From Candidatus Magasanikiibacteriota bacterium (GTDB lineage: Bacteria; Patescibacteriota; Patescibacteriia; Magasanikbacterales; 2-02-FULL-50-9b), in assembly GCA_026396555.1 (NCBI GenBank), contig JAPLWO010000077.1, positions 1 to 18,165 on the forward strand: DNA of 18,165 bases, in the 5' to 3' direction. Below the pieces are notes generated by a model. It was not told the origin of the DNA. It did no database searches and saw only the letters and a program-made list of their open reading frames with translations. This document shows positions 12,653 to 18,165 of the stretch, one piece after another; positions within the stretch are counted from its first letter, which is position 1, and the number at the start of each line of letters is the position of its first letter. A program made the position numbers and the translations under genes.

Positions 12653-13786
12653 TTAACTAATCGCGCGAGTAATCTGATCGATTGAAAGCGAAGATAATTT
12701 ACCATCAGCAACATCAATCTGCGCCTCCACTCGATCCATATGCCAACATGCTCTAGGTATCATTAAGAAACCTCCCATACTAGCTTTGCAGTCCGTCAAC
12801 AAAGTGCCGTCGTAACGGCTTTGGTCATTTTCTCGCACATGAATCACTTCATTTGTTTCATGGAGCGTAGTGTTAAACAATACAAACCAGTCTTCCGGTG
12901 TTAAACCATGTTCACCAAAATATGTTGAGTTGGGATCCTGCATTCCTTTAATAAAATCACTGAAATCTTCGCCACCGCTCGAGGCCTCATTCTTTTTTTG
13001 AGAATTCGTAGCCGAATCTTTTAATAACTGAATTCGAAACCCGGGAAACGGCTGGATGGTGTCAGCAATAATCTCTGCTTTCGTTTTAAAGACACCACTT
13101 TCTCCCACAGATTTTGATGTCCCAACGAAATATTGCATCGCGCCCGTTCTGTCTGCTCCTCGAAATGGTTCAGCCACATAAACAAGCGCAGACGATTCGT
13201 CGAATTCTATTCGCTCCCCGTCTAAAAGAAGTTTTTTTGAAGGATCTTTACCAGTTCCATGTTCTCGAATATTATTTCTTGTTCTATTTTCGAATGAAGA
13301 CATTGAGGCAGCAAACGGTGTGATAAGAACCCTTGTAAATCCTTCAATAACTTTTCTATTTACAAAATCTTTTCGTTCTGGTGCTGTAAAATATACAGCA
13401 ACCTGTTCGAGCGCTGGGGCTTGATAAAACTTATTATCAATTCCTGCGGTACCAATTTCTCCAGTTTCATTTTTAACTAAAAATCCTGTTTCTAAAAGCG
13501 ATTTAATTTGTTGATTAAATTGTATAGGCAACTCATTAGTAAAAAATCGTTCTGCCTGTCTTTCTGCAGACGCCGCTAACAAATCTGGCTGAGCAGCAAG
13601 CGCAGCGTCCGAGAGCGCTTTTAAATTTGGCCGCGGTTGTCGCGTTGTTTTCGGTTGATCCGAAACCAACCCCGCAAATTCTTGCGCGGTCTCATCTCCG
13701 AGCAACGCACGAATCAAATCCTGATTTTGAACAGGATCTGTTTCTGCAGCTGGGGTGATTGGTTGTAGAAATGGATTATTGTGCAT
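12653..13786 (-). CDS. Unknown protein, 377 residues
   Basis: The N-terminal ~100 residues are Gln/Ala/Pro-rich and mostly disordered or helical (MHNNPFLQPITPAAETDPVQ onward). From about 110 the protein looks like mixed alpha/beta: QVAVYFTAPERKDFVNRKVI, a segment with FEFDESSALVYVAEPF-like strands (about 203-217), a Gly/Ser-rich linker near 270, TPEDWFVLFNTTLHETNEVI (about 300-319) and a C-terminal block with two Cys (about 335 and 348). I see no signal peptide, membrane span or catalytic motif and do not recognise the family. A TG-extended perfect -10 lies 10 bases before the ATG, so the mRNA should be leaderless. No terminator is visible after its stop, so it may read into rplS. Confidence 0.78.
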   Translation of the reverse strand: MHNNPFLQPITPAAETDPVQNQDLIRALLGDETAQEFAGLVSDQPKTTRQPRPNLKALSDAALAAQPDLLAASAERQAERFFTNELPIQFNQQIKSLLETGFLVKNETGEIGTAGIDNKFYQAPALEQVAVYFTAPERKDFVNRKVIEGFTRVLITPFAASMSSFENRTRNNIREHGTGKDPSKKLLLDGERIEFDESSALVYVAEPFRGADRTGAMQYFVGTSKSVGESGVFKTKAEIIADTIQPFPGFRIQLLKDSATNSQKKNEASSGGEDFSDFIKGMQDPNSTYFGEHGLTPEDWFVLFNTTLHETNEVIHVRENDQSRYDGTLLTDCKASMGGFLMIPRACWHMDRVEAQIDVADGKLSSLSIDQITRAIS

Positions 13787-13796
13787 ATCGCGACCT

Positions 13797-13805
13797 ATTA
13801 TAACA
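13797..13805 (-). promoter_or_regulatory. Extended -10 promoter of the 12653-13786 gene
   Basis: On the minus strand TGT-TATAAT (13805-13797) is a perfect -10 with the TGn extension; no convincing -35 is present. It ends ten bases before the ATG, implying a leaderless mRNA. It lies just outside the folded element at 13816-13968. Confidence 0.5.
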
Positions 13806-13815
13806 TCGCCGTCAT

Positions 13816-13968
13816 AAATAAAATAATTCGCGTTCGATGAAGGACGTCTCGGAAGCGTTGCGGGCCGGTGTTTTGCCGAATGGCAAAACGAGCAACACTG
13901 AGAGACAGCGCGAAATCCCGCTGGGGATTTTGACGCGTGTCCTGAATTGAACGCGAATTATTTTATTT
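13816..13968. repeat. Folded intergenic element with 20-bp perfect terminal inverted repeats
   Basis: AAATAAAATAATTCGCGTTC (13816-13835) is the exact reverse complement of 13949-13968. Pairing continues inward with GGAC (13842-13845) and GTCC (13939-13942). Inside are two hairpin arms. The first pairs GTCTC (13846-13850) with GAGAC (13902-13906), then AGCGTTGC with GCAACACT (one mismatch), then GTTTTGCC with GGCAAAAC (13870-13889). The second pairs CGCG/CGCG and AAATCCC with GGGATTT (13909-13937). The whole forms a three-way junction. No ORF or tRNA is present. It could be a noncoding RNA, a MITE-like insertion, or an elaborate terminator after gmk. Confidence 0.7.
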
Positions 13969-13985
13969 GAGCGGGTGGTATTATT

Positions 13986-14570
13986 TTATTTCGTTGCGTG
14001 CGGATACATATACTCCTTCACAATCTTCGCCACCGCGCGAATCGCCTCCATACGCTGACCTTGGCGATTGATGACCATATGTTCAGCCCAATCTTTTTGT
14101 GCCATTTCGCGACGTGCAGTTTCCATGCGGCGATCCACTTGTTCTTGCGTTTCATTCGAACGACGACGCGCCAAACGAACACGCAATGAATTCATATTAT
14201 CCGGCGCGATAAAAATCGTCACCGCATCGCGAATTTTTTTCTTCAAAATTTTTGCACCCTGAATATCAATAATAAAAAGCGTCGAGATTCCCTGTTGCGC
14301 GAGTCGCTTCAAATCTTCCCACGCGCTGCCGTATGAATCTCCGTGAACTGTTGCGTGTTCGATAAAATCTCCGGCCGCAACTTTTCGTTCAAACTCGCGC
14401 GGCGTTACAAAATGATAATCAATATGATCGACTTCGCCTGGTCGCTGAGTACGCGTCGTGTATGTAACAATTTTCGACAACCGCTTAAATCGGCGCAACA
14501 AGGCATGACCAATCACCGTCTTTCCCACTCCCGATGGACCCATGATGATGAAAACTTTTGCCTGCGCCAT
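13986..14570 (-). CDS. gmk: Guanylate kinase
   Basis: Phosphorylates GMP to GDP with ATP in the cytoplasm, feeding GTP synthesis. 194 residues, normal for the family. The P-loop GPSGVGKT lies at 11-18, the GMP-binding segment TYTTRTQRPGEVDHIDYHFV near 36-55, and IIDIQGAKIL near 99-108. The arginine-rich LID region RVRLARRRSNETQEQVDRRM lies near 130-149. A more distant AAA-type kinase is unlikely given the TTRxxRPGE motif. The ATG is nine bases after the stop of the split pseudouridine synthase gene, without an SD, so it is probably co-transcribed with uvrA. The folded element at 13816-13968 follows it. Confidence 0.94.
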   Translation of the reverse strand: MAQAKVFIIMGPSGVGKTVIGHALLRRFKRLSKIVTYTTRTQRPGEVDHIDYHFVTPREFERKVAAGDFIEHATVHGDSYGSAWEDLKRLAQQGISTLFIIDIQGAKILKKKIRDAVTIFIAPDNMNSLRVRLARRRSNETQEQVDRRMETARREMAQKDWAEHMVINRQGQRMEAIRAVAKIVKEYMYPHATK

Positions 14571-14579
14571 ATTTTTTTA

Positions 14580-14996
14580 TTATGCTTTTTTTAATTGAGC
14601 AACAAACGCAGTCATGTCTGGCGGCATCGGCAGCGCAAATTCTTTTCGTTCACCTGCCAAATCCGTAAATGCGAGACGCGCTGAATGTAAGAGCAAACGC
14701 GGCGGTTTTGGAAATGCTTTTCCTGTTTTTTTCACCGGATACAACGTATCACCGACTACTGGATGTTGTAATTGAAACATGTGCACACGAATCTGATGTG
14801 TGCGACCCGTGTGAATAACCACACGCAACAATGTCGCGGTTGAATATCGCTGCGCAACATAATATTCAGTTTTCGCTTCTTGCGATTCTTCCGAGTTCGA
14901 CGCGTTCGCTGCCATACGGCCACCACGCGATGAGCGACTCATCGGCAAATTAATTTCACCAAACTCACGAATTGTTTTTCCATGCACCAAAACCAA
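14580..14996 (-). CDS. RluA/RluD-family pseudouridine synthase, 3' fragment
   Basis: This open frame is the C-terminal part of the pseudouridine synthase whose N-terminal part ends at 15000. It continues in the same frame directly after a single TAA codon. The sequence picks up at LVLVHGKTIREFGEINLP (the family has TYLALVHG at this point) and contains the conserved RVVIHTGRTHQIRVHM (about residues 60-75 of this fragment) and HPVVGDTLYP. There is no ATG near the break; TTG (14996, 14990) or GTG (14987) could allow restart, but no SD is visible. The fragment lacks the catalytic Asp, so alone it should be inactive. Most likely it is the remnant of a gene broken by one nonsense change, or a sequence error. 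Confidence 0.7.
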   Translation of the reverse strand: MVLVHGKTIREFGEINLPMSRSSRGGRMAANASNSEESQEAKTEYYVAQRYSTATLLRVVIHTGRTHQIRVHMFQLQHPVVGDTLYPVKKTGKAFPKPPRLLLHSARLAFTDLAGERKEFALPMPPDMTAFVAQLKKA

Positions 14997-14999
14997 ATA

Positions 15000-15317
15000 T
15001 TATTTTTCAATCGTGCGTTCTTGAAATTGCGCTTTCAAATTTTCGAACGCCGCTTGTGTTAATGCAACAACCATCAATCCGCTCGCTTCGCGATCCAATC
15101 GATGCATAATTCCCGGTCGCAATTCTGGTTCGTCTCCAACTGTTTTAATTTTTGGAAATTTTTTCTTTAACCAATCAGTCAGTGTTTTTTCACCGGGCGC
15201 TGATTCTGCAGGATGCACCAAAAGACCCGCTGGCTTATTAATCACCACGTATTCTTTTGTCTCGAAAATTATTTCTGGTACTAATGCAACTCCCTGCGCA
15301 TCAACGTTTGTCATCAT
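15000..15317 (-). CDS. RluA/RluD-family pseudouridine synthase, 5' fragment (in-frame stop)
   Basis: 105 residues that start as a normal rRNA pseudouridine synthase without the N-terminal S4 domain: YVVINKPAGLLVHP (23-36), then PGIMHRLDREASGLMVV (68-84) with the catalytic Asp 75, ending ERTIEK. A TAA codon (15002-15000) stands where the family has one residue before YL.LVHG, and the frame resumes immediately afterwards (14580-14996). The intact enzyme would be about 245 residues and convert uridine to pseudouridine in 23S rRNA. The start ATG overlaps the uvrA stop (ATGA), with AAGGA just upstream, so it is coupled to uvrA. gmk follows the second fragment. Confidence 0.8.
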   Translation of the reverse strand: MMTNVDAQGVALVPEIIFETKEYVVINKPAGLLVHPAESAPGEKTLTDWLKKKFPKIKTVGDEPELRPGIMHRLDREASGLMVVALTQAAFENLKAQFQERTIEK

Positions 15318-18165
15318 ATAAGTCCTTTTAAGTTTTGCGCGGTTAAACTATCTTTTGCTTTCAAAATATCTTTTGGTGTACCTGCAGCAACAACAACGCC
15401 ACCATGTTTTCCGCCACCCGGACCCATATCAATCACCCAATCAGAACATTTCACCACATCCAAATTATGTTCAATCACGAGTAATGAATTTCCTTTGTCT
15501 ACAAGCAGCTGCAACACGTCGAGCAAGCGTTTAATATCTTCGAAATGCAAACCTGTTGTTGGCTCATCCAAAATATACAACGTTTTTCCTGTTGCGCGAC
15601 GTGAAAGTTCGGTCGCAAGTTTCACACGCTGCGCTTCACCACCTGACAATGTTGTCGCAGGCTGACCGAGCTGCAAATATCCCAAACCTACATCGTACAA
15701 AATTTGCAACTTGTCGCCGATCGAAGGAATGTCATGAAAAAATTGGCGCGCTTCATCAACAGTCATCGCGAGCACATCTGCAATATGTTTTCCACGATAA
15801 TGAATTTCCAAAGCTTCTGCATTATATCGTTTTCCGTGACATTCATCACACTCAACGTACACATCCGCCAAAAATTGCATTGGAATTCGCACGTAACCTT
15901 CTCCAGAACACGCCTCACAGCGCCCACCACCTTTAACATTAAACGAAAACTTTCCCGCGTCGTATCCGCGCATTTTCGCTTCTGGTTGTTCCGTATACAA
16001 ATCACGAATCGAGGTAAACACACTCGTGTATGTCGCAGGATTTGAACGTGGCGTGCGGCCAATCGGCGACTGGTCAATCGTAATTACTTTATCAATATGT
16101 TCGAGACCCGTAATTGATTTATGCGCTCCCGGCTCATCTTTCGCGCGGTAAAAATGTTTCGCAAGTGCTTTACCGAGAATGTCGATTACCAACGTTGATT
16201 TACCTGAACCTGACACACCGGTCACACACACAAATTTTCCAAGTGGAAATGATACATCAACGTTGCGCAAATTAAATGCAGTTGCACCTTTTACGACAAG
16301 CGCTTTTCCATTTCCTTTGTGCAATTTTTTCGGTGGTTCAATTTTTCGTTTACCTGATAAATATTGCGCGGTCAACGATTCTTTGCATTTCAAAACTTCT
16401 TTCAACGTTCCAGCCGCCATAATTTCTCCGCCGTATCGTCCCGCGCCTGGACCCACGTCAATCACATAGTCCGCTTGAGCCATCATCATTTCATCATGTT
16501 CAACAACGATCACGGTATTTCCAATGTCGCGGAGTGACTTCAATGTATCAATCAATTTCTGAGTGTCCTGTGGATGCAAACCAATTGATGGTTCATCCAA
16601 AATATAAATCACGCCCGTCAACGCGCTCGATAATTGCGTCGACAAACGCACACGCTGCGCTTCACCACCTGACAATGTATTCATCGAACGATCAATCGTC
16701 ATGTAATCCAACCCAACTTTGTGCAAATCTTCGAGACGTTTCACAATTTCTTTCAAAATTGGCGTCGAGATCATGCGTTCGCGTTCAGTAAATTGAGCGC
16801 CTGTTGGATAAACTGGAGCGCCTGCGCCAACTTTTGCCGCAGTTTTTTTCTTCGCTGCGGTTTCAGTTTTCGCGCCCGCTTCTTTTTTAATTTCTTTATC
16901 ACTTTGCAACGCACGAAACACATCGAGCGCTTCTTCGACAGCGTAGCCGGTGTAATCTGAAATCGTGCTGCCCAAAATCGTAACTGCGAGCGCTTCTTTA
17001 CGAAGGCGTCGTCCATCACAAATCGGACAAATACGTTCGCGCATGTAACCTTCGATTTCTTTTCGAATATAATCCGATGTTGTTTCTGCATGACGCTGCG
17101 TTAAATTCGCAACAACACCTTCAAACACGACATCTTTTTCTTCGACTACATATGTCTGCTGTCCGGTTCCGTACAACAAAATATCAAGCGCCTGTTTTTT
17201 CAATTGTGAAACAGGAGTGTCAACAGAAAAACCGTGTTTCTCCGCAACTGCAGTTAATAATTTTTGGTAATATTGTTGATTGCCGGTAATGCGCGTCCAT
17301 GGTTGAATCGCACCTTCCGCGAGCGTCAATCGATCGTTTGGCATGACCAAATCTGGATCAACGTCGAGCGTAATTCCCAAACCGGTACAGCGAGGACATG
17401 CGCCGTGCGGAGAATTAAAACTAAAAAAACCAGGTTCTAACGAAGGCAATCGTGTTCCACAATTTGCGCACAGGCGTTCTGTCGAAAAAATGGTATCTTC
17501 GCCTGTATCCATCGCTGTCACAATCACAAACCCATTTCCCCATTCCAAACCTTTGGTCACGAATCCGCTCACGTCCGCTTTCTTAATATCTTCGACGCGA
17601 CCAACAACCAATTCAATTGTGTGAGGAACTTCTGCTGATAAATTCAAGTATTGTACTTCTGATTTTCGAATAAACATTCCGTCGACGCGCGCCATGTCAA
17701 CGTCCGCTTTTTCCATCGCGCTCATCAATGCGTAATCATTGATCGCTTCATCTTTATATACCGGCGCTAAAATATAGAGCTCACCTTTTTCGCGCGCGAT
17801 CTTTCGAACTTCTTCAACAATTTGTCCGCGAGAAAATTCGCGTGACTCGCCACCACACACGGGGCAATGCTGGCGACCGATGCGTGCAAATAACAAACGC
17901 AAGTGATCGTAAATTTCCGCAACGGTTCCAACAGTCGAGCGTGGATTGAGCGCTGCTGTTTTTTGATCAATCGCAATCGTTGGTGACAATCCTTTAATTT
18001 CATCAACATCTGGTTTGTCCTGCATGCCCATAAATTGGCGTGCATAGCTCGACAAACTTTCTGCGTATCGACGCTGACCTTCAGCATAAATTGTATCGAA
18101 CGCAAGCGATGATTTTCCCGAACCTGAAAGACCCGTGATCACGGTTAAAGAGTTCTTTGGAATCT
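15314..18165 (-). CDS. uvrA: Excinuclease ABC subunit A, 5' end outside window
   Basis: UvrA recognises damaged DNA in nucleotide excision repair and loads UvrB. 949 residues are visible; about 20-25 N-terminal residues are missing beyond 18165. The ORF's GTG at 18142 is internal (IPKNSLTVITGLSGSGKSS runs through it). Counting from that codon: Walker A at 4-12 and 642-650, ABC signatures LSGGEAQRV at 490 and 833, Walker B LDEPSIGLHP near 515 and LDEPTTGLHF near 858. Cys pairs lie at 93/96, 225/228, 249/252 and 372/375, and the C-terminal zinc finger is Cys 742/745 with 765/768. A Lys/Ala/Thr-rich insert of about 40 residues (412-450) precedes the conserved FTERER. Its stop overlaps the pseudouridine synthase start. 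Confidence 0.97.
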   Translation of the reverse strand, partial: IPKNSLTVITGLSGSGKSSLAFDTIYAEGQRRYAESLSSYARQFMGMQDKPDVDEIKGLSPTIAIDQKTAALNPRSTVGTVAEIYDHLRLLFARIGRQHCPVCGGESREFSRGQIVEEVRKIAREKGELYILAPVYKDEAINDYALMSAMEKADVDMARVDGMFIRKSEVQYLNLSAEVPHTIELVVGRVEDIKKADVSGFVTKGLEWGNGFVIVTAMDTGEDTIFSTERLCANCGTRLPSLEPGFFSFNSPHGACPRCTGLGITLDVDPDLVMPNDRLTLAEGAIQPWTRITGNQQYYQKLLTAVAEKHGFSVDTPVSQLKKQALDILLYGTGQQTYVVEEKDVVFEGVVANLTQRHAETTSDYIRKEIEGYMRERICPICDGRRLRKEALAVTILGSTISDYTGYAVEEALDVFRALQSDKEIKKEAGAKTETAAKKKTAAKVGAGAPVYPTGAQFTERERMISTPILKEIVKRLEDLHKVGLDYMTIDRSMNTLSGGEAQRVRLSTQLSSALTGVIYILDEPSIGLHPQDTQKLIDTLKSLRDIGNTVIVVEHDEMMMAQADYVIDVGPGAGRYGGEIMAAGTLKEVLKCKESLTAQYLSGKRKIEPPKKLHKGNGKALVVKGATAFNLRNVDVSFPLGKFVCVTGVSGSGKSTLVIDILGKALAKHFYRAKDEPGAHKSITGLEHIDKVITIDQSPIGRTPRSNPATYTSVFTSIRDLYTEQPEAKMRGYDAGKFSFNVKGGGRCEACSGEGYVRIPMQFLADVYVECDECHGKRYNAEALEIHYRGKHIADVLAMTVDEARQFFHDIPSIGDKLQILYDVGLGYLQLGQPATTLSGGEAQRVKLATELSRRATGKTLYILDEPTTGLHFEDIKRLLDVLQLLVDKGNSLLVIEHNLDVVKCSDWVIDMGPGGGKHGGVVVAAGTPKDILKAKDSLTAQNLKGLI

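Noticed and set aside
15000..15002. UAA reassignment as a sense codon
   Set aside because: Several other genes here end in TAA at the expected length, so the code appears standard for UAA.
1..18165. CRISPR arrays, insertion sequences or prophage genes
   Set aside because: No regularly spaced direct repeats, transposase or integrase motifs, or phage structural proteins were seen on either strand.

Overview
The window looks like chromosomal DNA from a bacterium of the Patescibacteria/CPR radiation, Parcubacteria-like (moderate confidence, from sequence style only). The evidence is a compact genome with lone housekeeping genes, a tRNA with no encoded CCA plus a CCA-adding enzyme, several unrecognised lineage-type proteins, a DHH-fold protein with a ruined active site, and many core genes that start without a Shine-Dalgarno (SD) sequence. 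There are no phage, IS or CRISPR features.

Layout. 1-258 (-) is the 5' part of an unknown gene, divergent from unknown gene 414-1046 (+); a symmetric operator-like repeat lies between them. 1119-4376 (-) is valyl-tRNA synthetase carrying a complete histidine-phosphatase domain inside its catalytic domain, the most striking feature here. 4505-5227 (-) is a G+C-rich lipoprotein gene. 5497-6657 (+) is a DHH/NrnA-like protein that has lost most metal ligands. 6706-6975 (-) is a small unknown gene. 7215-7288 (+) is tRNA-Ile with anticodon UAU, behind a structured leader. 7383-7877 (+) is an unknown helical protein facing the doxX-like / Nudix / lipoprotein operon (9615-7977, -), with a 36-bp perfect palindrome between them. 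9742-10551 (-) is an unknown protein divergent from cca (10683-12182, +). rplS (12224-12592, -) and an unknown 377-residue protein (12653-13786, -) follow. 13787-13985 holds a strongly folded element bounded by 20-bp perfect inverted repeats. The right end is a probable uvrA-rluD-gmk operon (-); the RluA/RluD-family gene is cut in two by one in-frame TAA, and uvrA runs off the window.

How the genes fit together. Much of the recognised content is translation: ValRS, tRNA-Ile(UAU), CCA-adding enzyme, L19 and an rRNA pseudouridine synthase. DNA repair (UvrA) and nucleotide metabolism (Gmk, Nudix) make up the rest. Two styles of gene alternate. Five unknown or lipoprotein genes (1-258, 414-1046, 4505-5227, 6706-6975, 9742-10551) each have a strong SD; all five have a promoter-like sequence of their own, and the four whose ends are visible also have a hairpin terminator. 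The recognised core genes have AT-biased codons, no clear SD, and in several cases a predicted transcription start within a few bases of the ATG (leaderless mRNA).
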